The notes under the pieces are model-generated. The model did no database searches and was not told where the DNA came from. It saw only the letters and a list, made by a program, of their open reading frames with translations. The position numbers and the translations under genes were made by a program. This document shows, piece by piece, positions 1-6,886 of a DNA stretch of 39,566 nucleotides. Positions within the stretch are counted from its first letter, which is position 1. Each line of letters opens with the position of its first letter. Origin of the DNA: SVTX01 sp051867975 (GTDB lineage Bacteria; Bacillota; Clostridia; Oscillospirales; CAG-272). Where the stretch lies: positions 1-39,566 of the forward strand of contig JBJDZM010000074.1 in the NCBI GenBank assembly GCA_051867975.1, written 5' to 3'.

Positions 1-2
1 AC

Positions 3-989
3 GCTCAGAAAAGCGATGTCGTAAATCTTCTCGGCATATATGATATCGACCCCAAAAAGACAATTCTTGCTCGCGAGCGCGGCATTTTTGCGTATGATTC
101 GCTTGACGACGTCCTCGCTGATGAGAGAGTCGATATAGTAACGGTCGCAATTCCCAACGACTCGCACCTTGACACGGTCGTAAGGTCGCTTAAGGCAGGA
201 AAGAACGTTATCTGCGAAAAGCCCGTCGCCATGAACTCAGACGAGCTTGAAGAGATGATTGCGGCGGCAGAAGCTTCGGGAAAAATATTCTCGGTTCACC
301 AAAACAGACGTTTTGATGTCGATTATCTTGCCATGAAGCAGATAAAAGAGTCGGGAGAGCTTGGAGAGATAATCAATATCGAATCGCGCATCCACGGCTC
401 GCGCGGAATTCCGAGCGATTGGAGAGGCGTTAAGAAACACGGCGGCGGAATGGTACTCGACTGGGGCGTTCACCTCATTGACCAGCTCCTTCAGATTTTC
501 GATGAAAAGATCGTCGGCGTGCATTGCGACCTCGACCACATCACAAACAAAGAGGTCGACGACGGCTTTAAGCTGACAATTTATTTTGAAGGCGGAAAGA
601 CCGCATACGTCGAGGTCGGAACCTACAACTTTATCTCAATGCCGCGTTTTTACATGAGAGCCGAGAAAGGCAGTGCGATGATAACCGATTGGCGCGAGAG
701 GTGCAAGGTCGCAAAGTGCAAATATTGGCACGAAAGCGAGGTCATTCCGGTCGAAACCGCGGCAGGACTTACCAAGACCATGGCTCCACGTGACAGCGTG
801 ACTCTGGACGAATACGAACTTTCAAAACCTGTAAGCGACGTCCACGATTACTACCGCAATTTCTGTCTCGCTATCGACGGAAAGGCAACCCAACTTGTAA
901 CTCATCCCGAAATGAGACGCGTTATGAAGGTAATGGAAGCGTGCTTTGAGTCTGACAGACTCGGACAGACGGTAAAATTTGACGACTGA
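3..989 (+). CDS. Gfo/Idh/MocA-family oxidoreductase (5' truncated)
   Basis: The reading frame is open from base 3, so the gene starts upstream of the window; the first in-frame ATG (231) is internal. The visible part begins inside the Rossmann fold (the stretch reading IYDID is the second beta-strand end) and continues to the family signature CEKPVA just before residue Met at 231, where the Lys-Pro of the EKP motif lies near the nicotinamide. The rest is the alpha/beta C-terminal domain of the family, with GGGMVLDWGVHLID around 444-485 supplying the usual Asp and His of the active site. Family members are soluble NAD(P)-dependent sugar or inositol dehydrogenases. Roughly 20 N-terminal residues, including the GxGxxG loop, are missing. 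The substrate cannot be assigned. A hairpin terminator follows. Confidence 0.93.
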   Translation, partial: AQKSDVVNLLGIYDIDPKKTILARERGIFAYDSLDDVLADERVDIVTVAIPNDSHLDTVVRSLKAGKNVICEKPVAMNSDELEEMIAAAEASGKIFSVHQNRRFDVDYLAMKQIKESGELGEIINIESRIHGSRGIPSDWRGVKKHGGGMVLDWGVHLIDQLLQIFDEKIVGVHCDLDHITNKEVDDGFKLTIYFEGGKTAYVEVGTYNFISMPRFYMRAEKGSAMITDWRERCKVAKCKYWHESEVIPVETAAGLTKTMAPRDSVTLDEYELSKPVSDVHDYYRNFCLAIDGKATQLVTHPEMRRVMKVMEACFESDRLGQTVKFDD

Positions 990-1019
990 TAAATATAAAA
1001 CGGTATAGCATGGAATTAT

Positions 1020-1052
1020 ATCATGGGGGATAGTATTCCCCCGTGATTTTTT
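1020..1052 (+). terminator. Rho-independent terminator of the oxidoreductase
   Basis: The stem ATCATGGGGGA pairs with TCCCCCGTGAT (one T-G wobble) around a short loop and is followed directly by a run of six T residues. It lies about 30 bases after the oxidoreductase stop codon. Confidence 0.85.
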
Positions 1053-1084
1053 CCGCAAACTCGCCGTGAACTCGCGATTTGCTC

Positions 1085-1113
1085 TTGACATAAACCCAAA
1101 AACATGGTACAAT
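1085..1113 (+). promoter_or_regulatory. Sigma-A promoter, probably for tRNA-Leu
   Basis: A perfect -35 TTGACA (1085-1090) is followed after exactly 17 bp by -10 TACAAT (1108-1113). The next gene on this strand is tRNA-Leu at 1362, so the primary transcript would carry a leader of about 240 nt that includes the left palindrome array. No ORF with a ribosome binding site lies between. Confidence 0.75.
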
Positions 1114-1186
1114 ATTCGAGTCAGTGAAAACAAGCAGCTGAGTCATCACTTTCTTAAATTTCACTCTAACAGACGCAAAGTGAGAA

Positions 1187-1350
1187 TGAAATCACCTTTG
1201 GTGATGAAATCCAAACGAGTTTGGATGAAATCTTCAGCCTACGGCTTCAGATGAAATCAAATCCGCCTTTTTAACCTGCCGTCAGGCAGATTTCATCGCG
1301 CAGCGATTTCATCCAACGAAGTTGGATTTAATCCGACGCAGGCGGATTTA
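1187..1350. repeat. Left array of short palindromes flanking tRNA-Leu
   Basis: The stretch is built of back-to-back 13-19 nt palindromes separated by a constant linker that reads TGAAATC or GATTTCA. Examples are ATCACC-TTT-GGTGAT, ATCCAAAC-GA-GTTTGGAT, AGCC-TAC-GGCT, CTGCC-GTCA-GGCAG, ATCGC-GCA-GCGAT and ATCCAAC-GAA-GTTGGAT. The stems differ in sequence while the linker is conserved. It resembles REP/BIME-like intergenic elements; the function is unknown. Confidence 0.8.
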
Positions 1351-1361
1351 GTTTATTACCC

Positions 1362-1446
1362 GCGGGTATGGCGGAATTGGCAGACGCGCCAGATTTAGGA
1401 TCTGGTATCTTCCGATGTGCAGGTTCAAGTCCTGTTACCCGCACCA
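1362..1446 (+). tRNA. tRNA-Leu (anticodon UAG)
   Basis: The 7-bp acceptor stem GCGGGTA (1362-1368) pairs with TACCCGC (1436-1442), followed by ACCA with an encoded CCA end. The anticodon stem CCAGA/TCTGG encloses the loop TTTAGGA, giving anticodon TAG, which reads CUA leucine codons. A long variable arm (class II) and a GGTTCAAGTCC T-arm are present. A perfect terminator follows one base after the CCA. Confidence 0.97.
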
Positions 1447-1447
1447 G

Positions 1448-1475
1448 AAAAAAGCACGCGCAAGCGTGCTTTTTT
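1448..1475 (+). terminator. Terminator of tRNA-Leu
   Basis: AAAAAAGCACGC pairs perfectly with GCGTGCTTTTTT around a GCAA tetraloop, an ideal intrinsic terminator directly behind the tRNA. Confidence 0.93.
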
Positions 1476-1771
1476 CAACTAAATCCGCCTTCGTCGGATT
1501 AAATCCAACTTCGTTGGGTGAAATCACTTCGTGATGAAATCCCGCTTTCGCGGGGTTAAAGGAGGCGGATTTGATTTCATCTGAAGCCGCAGGCTGAAGA
1601 TTTCATCCAAGCTTGCTTGGATTTCATTCTTGCTTTTCAACTAAATCCGCCTTCGTCGGATTAAATCCAACTTCGTTGGGTGAAATCACTTCGTGATGAA
1701 ATCCCGCTTTCGCGGGGTTAAAGGAGGCGGATTTGATTTCATCTGAAGCCGCAGGCTGAAGATTTTATCCA
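1472..1771. repeat. Right palindrome array with a 138-bp tandem duplication
   Basis: Bases 1472-1609 recur at 1634-1771, an offset of 162 bp, with a single visible difference (C to T at 1765). Each copy contains the palindromes ATCCGCC-TTC-GTCGGAT, ATCCAAC-TTC-GTTGG, ATCAC-TTC-GTGAT and CCCGC-TTTC-GCGGG, and a GAAGCCGC-AGGCTGAAG element, with the same linkers as the left array. Near-identity of the copies points to a recent duplication. No coding sense is apparent. Confidence 0.9.
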
Positions 1772-1807
1772 TGCTTTTCACTTAAGTCTATGAAAAAATC
1801 AACGAAG

Positions 1808-1837
1808 AACCTCCCCGATACAAGCATCGGGGAGGTT
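1808..1837. terminator. Strong 12-bp hairpin, terminator-like
   Basis: AACCTCCCCGAT (1808-1819) pairs perfectly with ATCGGGGAGGTT (1826-1837) around a 6-nt loop. T residues follow on the plus strand only weakly, so it may end leftover transcripts from the repeat region. From 1838 to about 1960 nothing else can be identified. Confidence 0.55.
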
Positions 1838-1973
1838 TGCGCTTTCCCGACCGCAATTGCGATAACGCGGCGCGCACCATATTCAAAGATTTCACCCTAT
1901 GCGCGTTCTTCAAGACATAAATCGCACTTTCTAGGCATTATGTTATTGTCCTGCAGAGATTTTTCGTTTTCAC

Positions 1974-2016
1974 TGTCGCAATACAGCATTTTTCGACCTG
2001 CGTTCGGGTGTATAAT
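1974..2016 (+). promoter_or_regulatory. Possible Spo0A-box region and -10 element for spoIIGA
   Basis: TGTCGCA (1974-1980) and the reverse-oriented TTCGACC (1992-1998) each match the Spo0A box TGTCGAA at six of seven positions. They sit just upstream of a TATAAT hexamer (2011-2016). In Bacillus subtilis spoIIG is a Spo0A~P-activated sigma-A promoter with poor -35 spacing, and no good -35 is visible here either. The match is suggestive only. Confidence 0.35.
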
Positions 2017-2110
2017 GTAAAAACCATATAGGAGAAAAACTTGCGTGAAAGATGTTCCCTCTTGAAAGTGAAGAAATGTCTTTTACAAAAAAAACTTGAA
2101 AATCAAAGCT

Positions 2111-2152
2111 CACTGATTTTGATTTGTGCTGCCGAGAGCGGCAGAATGGGGG
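2111..2152 (+). promoter_or_regulatory. Leader element with hairpin before spoIIGA (copy 1)
   Basis: CACTGATT, then ATTTGT, then the hairpin CTGCCG-AGAG-CGGCAG (2129-2144), then GAATGGGGG merging into the ribosome binding site of spoIIGA. A closely similar element precedes sigE at 3100-3142, with a conserved GCGGCAGAA core. The shared arrangement suggests a common translation-initiation structure or a duplicated promoter-leader. Confidence 0.6.
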
Positions 2153-2158
2153 ATTAAA

Positions 2159-3034
2159 ATGGTACAGGACGTCTATGTCGACCTGCTGTTTCTGATAAAT
2201 TTCAGCATGGACTATCTCTGCCTTTACATATGCTCAAAAATCCTTCACAGGAAAATGATACTCTCAAAAATGCTCGCCGCCGCGGCTCTGGGCGGAATTT
2301 ACAGTGTCGTATCTCTCTTTTTTTCGCTCTCACCGTGGCTTGAGGTTCTTATCGACTGCATTGTATGCGTTGTAATGTGTATTATCGTCTATGCGGACAA
2401 GAACAGAGGAATAGGCTCGCTTTTTTTATCTTCTTTTCTGTTTATCGGCATCTCAATGATGACAGGCGGCTGCATGACCGCGCTGTTCAATCTTCTCAAC
2501 AAGCTTGACCTTCCGCTCGAACTGATTGGAGAGGACAGTATCTCAACCTATCTTTTTGCCGTTTTGGCAGTCATTTCCGGCATAATTTCGCTCAAAAGCG
2601 GAGAGGTGATCTCACGGCGTGCGCCTATCAAGGAATGTCGGGTATCGGTCATATTTTGCGGTAAAGATTTTGAATTTCTCGGGATTTCCGACAGTGGAAA
2701 TCTCGTGCGCGATCCGATAAGCGGCAAGGCGGTCATTTTTGTTGAGCGCGAGATAATTGAGCGGCAACAGTCGCTTTTCTTTCTCGATGAATTTTTGAAG
2801 GGAAATTTTACTCCCGACTCGCCCTGTAAAAATCTCAGAATTATCTCTTTGAAGACTGCGTCGGGAGCATCTGTCGCAGTTGCCGCACTGCCGGAGGAAA
2901 TTCGCGCGGAATTTGAAGACAAGCGGGGCAAAAAAGTATCTCTTGAACTTGACGCACTGATATCCCCTGCCGACATAGGAAAGGGCGCGCAAGGCTACAC
3001 TGCAATAGTGCCTTCCGAAATCATTAAAATCTAA
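2159..3034 (+). CDS. spoIIGA: SpoIIGA, membrane aspartic protease that processes pro-sigma-E
   Basis: The 291-residue protein has about five hydrophobic helices in its first 145 residues, followed by a cytoplasmic domain with the aspartic-protease motif DSGN (Asp about residue 178) and a GK-containing partner strand. Length and order match the SpoIIGA family. In sporulating cells SpoIIGA sits in the septal membrane and, after a signal from the forespore protein SpoIIR, cleaves the pro-sequence of sigma-E. The start is ATG 2159, placed 6-8 bases after a GGGGG ribosome binding site; an upstream GTG at 2126 lies before the leader hairpin and is unlikely. sigE follows 113 bp later. A terminator-like hairpin in that gap is unusual for this pair. 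Confidence 0.92.
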   Translation: MVQDVYVDLLFLINFSMDYLCLYICSKILHRKMILSKMLAAAALGGIYSVVSLFFSLSPWLEVLIDCIVCVVMCIIVYADKNRGIGSLFLSSFLFIGISMMTGGCMTALFNLLNKLDLPLELIGEDSISTYLFAVLAVISGIISLKSGEVISRRAPIKECRVSVIFCGKDFEFLGISDSGNLVRDPISGKAVIFVEREIIERQQSLFFLDEFLKGNFTPDSPCKNLRIISLKTASGASVAVAALPEEIRAEFEDKRGKKVSLELDALISPADIGKGAQGYTAIVPSEIIKI

Positions 3035-3042
3035 AGGAGCAT

Positions 3043-3086
3043 ACGCGTGAGGGCTTCATTCATACGGAAGTTCACGCGTGTTTTTT
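3043..3086 (+). terminator. Terminator-like hairpin between spoIIGA and sigE
   Basis: ACGCGTGA then GGCTTC pairs with GAAG then TCACGCGT (one small bulge or mismatch), followed by GTTTTTT. It lies nine bases after the spoIIGA stop codon and has all features of an intrinsic terminator. It could attenuate read-through into sigE. Confidence 0.75.
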
Positions 3087-3099
3087 CCAAGGCTTGATT

Positions 3100-3142
3100 C
3101 ACTGATTACTATTTGTAATGCCGCAAAGCGGCAGAACGGAGG
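3100..3142 (+). promoter_or_regulatory. Leader element with hairpin before sigE (copy 2)
   Basis: This is the second copy of the element seen before spoIIGA. CACTGATT is followed by ATTTGT, the hairpin TGCCGC-AAA-GCGGCA (3119-3133), GAA and the ribosome binding site GGAGG (3138-3142). Relative to copy 1, the loop differs by one base in length and the outer stem bases covary. Confidence 0.6.
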
Positions 3143-3147
3143 TTGCC

Positions 3148-3855
3148 ATGTCTGCAAAAACACTTATTACAAAAATCAAAACCGCTCTTCTGAGCCTTTT
3201 TATGGGAAGGCGCGGCATATACTACATAAACGGACCCGACCTTCTCCCCCCTCCGCTCTCAAAAAAAGAGGAGGCGGAGGCGGTAGAGGCTCTTCCCTCG
3301 CCCGATGCGAGAAATAAGCTGATAGAGCATAATCTGCGCCTTGTCGTTTATATTGCAAAGCGCTTTGAGAACACGGGAATCAATATTGAAGACCTGATTT
3401 CGATAGGCACACTCGGACTTATCAAAGCGATAAACACATTTTGTTCGGGCAAGAACATTAAACTCGCCACGTACGCCTCACGGTGTATCGAAAACGAGAT
3501 TTTGATGTATATACGGAAGATATCGGGAAAACACAGCGAAGTCTCAATCGACGAGCCTCTGAATGTAGATTGGGACGGCAACGAGCTGCTTCTCTCCGAC
3601 ATTCTCGGCAGTGACGAAGAGCCTGCCGCGGCTTCTATCATGAAAGAGGAAGAAAACGCGACGATACACGAGGCGGTAAATTCGCTTGATGAACGCGAGC
3701 GCCGGATAATCATCTTGCGATACGGGCTTGACGGAAATCCCGAAATGACACAAAAGGACGTTGCCGACCTTTTGGGGATTTCTCAGTCCTATATTTCAAG
3801 GCTCGAAAAGAAGATCATCTCAAGGTTGCACGATGAATTGGCAGGTAAAATATAA
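3148..3855 (+). CDS. sigE: RNA polymerase sporulation sigma factor SigE (pro-form)
   Basis: The 235-residue protein starts at ATG 3148, five bases after GGAGG. It opens with an amphipathic pro-sequence (about residues 1-27) ending before YYINGPDLLPPPL, the SigE hallmark and the region cut by SpoIIGA. Region 2 carries NLRLVVYIAKRFENTGINIE and the -10 recognition stretch KLATYASRCIENEILMY. Region 4 has TQKDVADLLGISQSYISRLEK, the -35-binding helix-turn-helix. Sigma-E directs early mother-cell transcription during sporulation. Order and adjacency to spoIIGA are as in Bacillus and Clostridia. A long terminator follows. An alternative ATG at 3118 overlaps the leader hairpin and is rejected. Confidence 0.96.
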   Translation: MSAKTLITKIKTALLSLFMGRRGIYYINGPDLLPPPLSKKEEAEAVEALPSPDARNKLIEHNLRLVVYIAKRFENTGINIEDLISIGTLGLIKAINTFCSGKNIKLATYASRCIENEILMYIRKISGKHSEVSIDEPLNVDWDGNELLLSDILGSDEEPAAASIMKEEENATIHEAVNSLDERERRIIILRYGLDGNPEMTQKDVADLLGISQSYISRLEKKIISRLHDELAGKI

Positions 3856-3859
3856 AAAT

Positions 3860-3897
3860 GGGGTGAGTCAAATGCGTAAACACATTTGACTCACCCC
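3860..3897. terminator. Bidirectional terminator between sigE and the CvpA-like gene
   Basis: GGGGTGAGTCAAATG (3860-3874) pairs perfectly over 15 bp with CATTTGACTCACCCC (3883-3897) around an 8-nt loop. On the plus strand a T run follows after GGCACC; on the minus strand ATTTTTATATTTT follows. It serves both convergent genes. Confidence 0.88.
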
Positions 3898-3909
3898 GGC
3901 ACCTTTTTA

Positions 3910-6684
3910 TCAGTTGAATTCGGGAACTGCTACGTTTGTGAGTTTTGCAATATTTCCAAGCGTTTGCTTGAGTTCTTCGCGCTCTTCGTCATTCAAGTTG
4001 TTCTTTTCACTGTCGTAGTGATTAACAAGCGCGTTCTTGATTTCCTCCTCGTCCTCTTCTGAGGGATCAACTCCGAAGGGGTTTTCTTCCTCGCCGTTAA
4101 CTGTATCGTCGACAGTCTTGCTTACAACGCTGGAATTCACCACAAGTGCGACAAATTCGTCGGCAGTTGTATCCATCTTTCCTTCGTTTACAAGATTTCC
4201 GTTTTCATCGTATGACGAGAACATGGACTTGTTGTTTGACTCCGAGCCGTCCATGGCAAGATTCAAAATCGTGTTAACCGCCTCTGCTTCTTTATTGTAC
4301 TCATCGTCGTCATCCGAGTCAAAGTGCGCCATATTCGTGAAGAGTGAGGAAACACTGGTTGAAACAGTCTCCACCTTCTCTTCATTCTTGATATAATCCT
4401 TCATCATGTCAGGCGTTGCCATCGAGCTGAGAAGTTCGGCATTAGCAGGTGTCATATCCTGCATAAGCTCTTTTGTAACCGCAATCTTTTCTTCCTTCGT
4501 TACGTTCTTGTCGTTTACCTTCTCCATCATGTCAAGCATTCCGCCGACGCTCTTCGTTACGCTTGTATATGAGTTGTCGTCACGCTGTGCATTTTCTATG
4601 ATGCTTTGAACATGGCTGTCAAGTTCATCTAAGGGAAGTCCGAGTGAGTTTCTTATTTCTTCGCTCTGGAATATCGCTTCAAGGAGCTTTGCCGTTGCCT
4701 CGGGACCGAACGTCATCATCTCGCTCATTTTATCAAGCACCTTACCGATTTCTTTTATCAAGAACTTATAGTTGGGATTCGAGAAGTCTCCCCCAAACAT
4801 CTCGCCTGCAAGCGCAAGCATTTCGGCAATTCTTTCAGCCTCTGCCCGAGCCTCCTCAATGCTAAGCTCGCTGAACCTCTTAACTCCCTGTGCGCCGAAA
4901 ATATCGTCAAGGGTAATGATGCTTGACTCCATGGTCTCTGCAGAATAGAGCGTAGCGGCATCGCCGAGATCCACTCCGCTGCTTCCTGCGGTGAAGGCTG
5001 CCGAGCTATCATACGTGTATGCATTGTAGTACTTGAATACATAGTCACCCATCATAACGTTTCCGTTAGTCGGGTCGGTAGTAATACTCATATTGCCTGT
5101 TGCAAGTCTGCCGACTCCGGAGTACATACTCTCAGCAGAGGTGTCACCCTTTGCGGCGGCGTACATCATAAAGAATTCCTTTACCGCCTCGCCGCTTACA
5201 TTATTCATATCTCCAAAGTCGCTGACAAGTGCATTTGCAATATACGCCGACGCGTCTCCGCCTACATTAACGCCGTATTTATCAAGCGCCTCAACTACCT
5301 TTTCCTCGACGAATGCTTCTCTGTCAGCAACATATCTGCTCTCGTTAAGCGCTGAGGCTATCTCGTCCATGAGCATATTGTATCTGATGTCGTCGCTTTC
5401 GGGAATTCCGAGAGTAGACGCAAGCGCTCTGATACTGAGCAGTGTTATTTCATCGGAGAGCTTTGTCATACGGGGGTTGGCACATGCGACGTTTATAAGT
5501 GCCTCAATTGCACTTTCTCCGTCTTCTGTTGCGGGTCTCTCGCTCAATATTTCAAGTATCTTCTCAAAGTCGTCAATATTCTCAAGAAGCTTGTAATCTA
5601 CCATGACATCAAGAATATCGACAAGTGTTGACATATCGCCCGTTATCGTATCCTTTTCGGACGTTGCCATAACCTCAAGTATTGAATCTATAACGGGATT
5701 GAGAAGCTCTCCTGCGTCGATGCTTTCAATACCCATAAACGGCTCGCCTGCAATCCATTTTGATGCCATCTCGGAAAGCACGCCTGCCAAAGTATTCTTT
5801 AAAAGCTCGGATTTGTCAAGATTCTCAACAACGCTGTCAAGGGCATCGATCTGAGTCTTGCCAAGCTCGGATACATCACCTGAAATCGCACTGACATTGC
5901 CTACAACTGCCAAAATAACCGAAATCTCATCCTTCAAATAAATTCTCTCACCGTCATATGTAGCTGATGCCAAGGAATCGAACATCCAACCGCTGCACAC
6001 CGAATAAACGGCATAAACCTTATCATCCGCCGCATTATCGACTATCTCGGTCAATTCGTCGCTCTCACCGAGCAGATCGGACTCTCCGACCGAAATTGCG
6101 ATATTGATAACACCGACAACGGGCATAAGGAGTATTGCGGAAACCAAAAGTCCGCAAACGATACCTACACCGAGTCCTCCGAGTCTGTGCAAAGCGCCCT
6201 TTCCCTTTCCGCGAGGCGGTATAAATCTTACAACTATTCCGACAATGATCGAAACGACTATCGAAATAACCACATAGAGTGCCAGGAAGACAAACGGAGC
6301 AGCTATCATAGCCACGTAATAAGAAATCGATTCGCCGATTGCCGCAATTCCGAGAATATCCTGAAAATCGCCTAAAGGAAGCAGATTTTCAATATTATTC
6401 AAAACCGCGGATATCAACGAGGACTGAGGATTACAGATAATTGCGGTAACAATAGCTGAAATAATCGCTGAAATGATTATTGCAGCCAGGGTTCCGATAG
6501 TTTTTTTGAAACCTCTGATGAGTCCCTTAAAAAGGTTGAACAGGACNNNNNNNNNNNNNNNNNNNNNNNNNNNNNNNNNNNNNNNNNNNNNNNNNNNNNN
6601 NNNNNNNNNNNNNNNNNNNNNNNNNNNNNNNNNNNNNNNNNNNNNNATTGAATTGACCATTGTTATGAGTTCATATATCTTCAT
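3910..6684 (-). CDS. CvpA-like membrane protein with a very large C-terminal domain (interrupted by a gap)
   Basis: The N-terminus (MKIYELITMVNS, from 6684) is separated by 100 N from the rest. After the gap come LIRGFKKTIGTLAA, then four to five hydrophobic helices, then HRLGGLGVGIVCGLLVSAILL. This pattern is typical of CvpA-family proteins (about 160-220 residues). Instead of ending, the protein continues for about 690 acidic, mostly helical residues without cysteines to a soluble C-terminus. CvpA proteins are membrane proteins of unclear molecular role. ATG 6684 is preferred: the GTG at 6718-6720 lies inside a hairpin and has no ribosome binding site. Loss of sequence in the gap is certain, so the length is unknown. 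The CvpA assignment is moderately sure; the function of the extension is unknown. Confidence 0.7.
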   Translation of the reverse strand: MKIYELITMVNSXXXXXXXXXXXXXXXXXXXXXXXXXXXXXXXXXXVLFNLFKGLIRGFKKTIGTLAAIIISAIISAIVTAIICNPQSSLISAVLNNIENLLPLGDFQDILGIAAIGESISYYVAMIAAPFVFLALYVVISIVVSIIVGIVVRFIPPRGKGKGALHRLGGLGVGIVCGLLVSAILLMPVVGVINIAISVGESDLLGESDELTEIVDNAADDKVYAVYSVCSGWMFDSLASATYDGERIYLKDEISVILAVVGNVSAISGDVSELGKTQIDALDSVVENLDKSELLKNTLAGVLSEMASKWIAGEPFMGIESIDAGELLNPVIDSILEVMATSEKDTITGDMSTLVDILDVMVDYKLLENIDDFEKILEILSERPATEDGESAIEALINVACANPRMTKLSDEITLLSIRALASTLGIPESDDIRYNMLMDEIASALNESRYVADREAFVEEKVVEALDKYGVNVGGDASAYIANALVSDFGDMNNVSGEAVKEFFMMYAAAKGDTSAESMYSGVGRLATGNMSITTDPTNGNVMMGDYVFKYYNAYTYDSSAAFTAGSSGVDLGDAATLYSAETMESSIITLDDIFGAQGVKRFSELSIEEARAEAERIAEMLALAGEMFGGDFSNPNYKFLIKEIGKVLDKMSEMMTFGPEATAKLLEAIFQSEEIRNSLGLPLDELDSHVQSIIENAQRDDNSYTSVTKSVGGMLDMMEKVNDKNVTKEEKIAVTKELMQDMTPANAELLSSMATPDMMKDYIKNEEKVETVSTSVSSLFTNMAHFDSDDDDEYNKEAEAVNTILNLAMDGSESNNKSMFSSYDENGNLVNEGKMDTTADEFVALVVNSSVVSKTVDDTVNGEEENPFGVDPSEEDEEEIKNALVNHYDSEKNNLNDEEREELKQTLGNIAKLTNVAVPEFN
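6547..6646. other. Assembly gap (100 N)
   Basis: Exactly 100 N residues interrupt the 5' end of the CvpA-like gene. Because all three gaps in the window are 100 N, this is a placeholder and not a measured length. Confidence 0.99.
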
Positions 6685-6713
6685 TTTCTCTTTTTTCTCC
6701 TTTTCTGTTTTTC

Positions 6714-6736
6714 GGCTCACAGCACGGATGTGAGCC
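6714..6736 (-). promoter_or_regulatory. Hairpin in the CvpA-like gene's 5' leader
   Basis: On the minus strand GGCTCACA (6736-6729) pairs with TGTGAGCC (6721-6714) around a 7-nt loop, about 30 bases before the ATG. It buries an in-frame GTG, which supports starting the gene at 6684. Confidence 0.55.
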
Positions 6737-6828
6737 CGTACTATATTTTACCATATTTTTTCTCTTTTGTCGGCTCCATCGGCTCTGTTTTTTTATTCCC
6801 GATTTTGCTTTTACGTAAAAAGGAAACA

Positions 6829-6859
6829 TTGAGTTAATAATTGAGTGATATACTTGACT
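6829..6859 (+). promoter_or_regulatory. Three phased TTGAGT/TTGACT repeats upstream of the response regulator
   Basis: TTGAGT at 6829, TTGAGT at 6841 and TTGACT at 6854 are spaced 12 and 13 bp apart, and each is followed by an A/T-rich segment. Phased direct hexamers near one helical turn are the usual binding pattern of OmpR-family regulators, so autoregulation by the downstream gene is plausible. The -10 is not obvious. Confidence 0.4.
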
Positions 6860-6886
6860 TTATAAAGATATGTTTCGGAGGAAAAA

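Noticed and set aside
6685..6720. GTG start of the CvpA-like gene at 6720
   Set aside because: The codon is inside a hairpin stem and has no ribosome binding site. ATG 6684 is preceded by AGGAG, though at a long distance.
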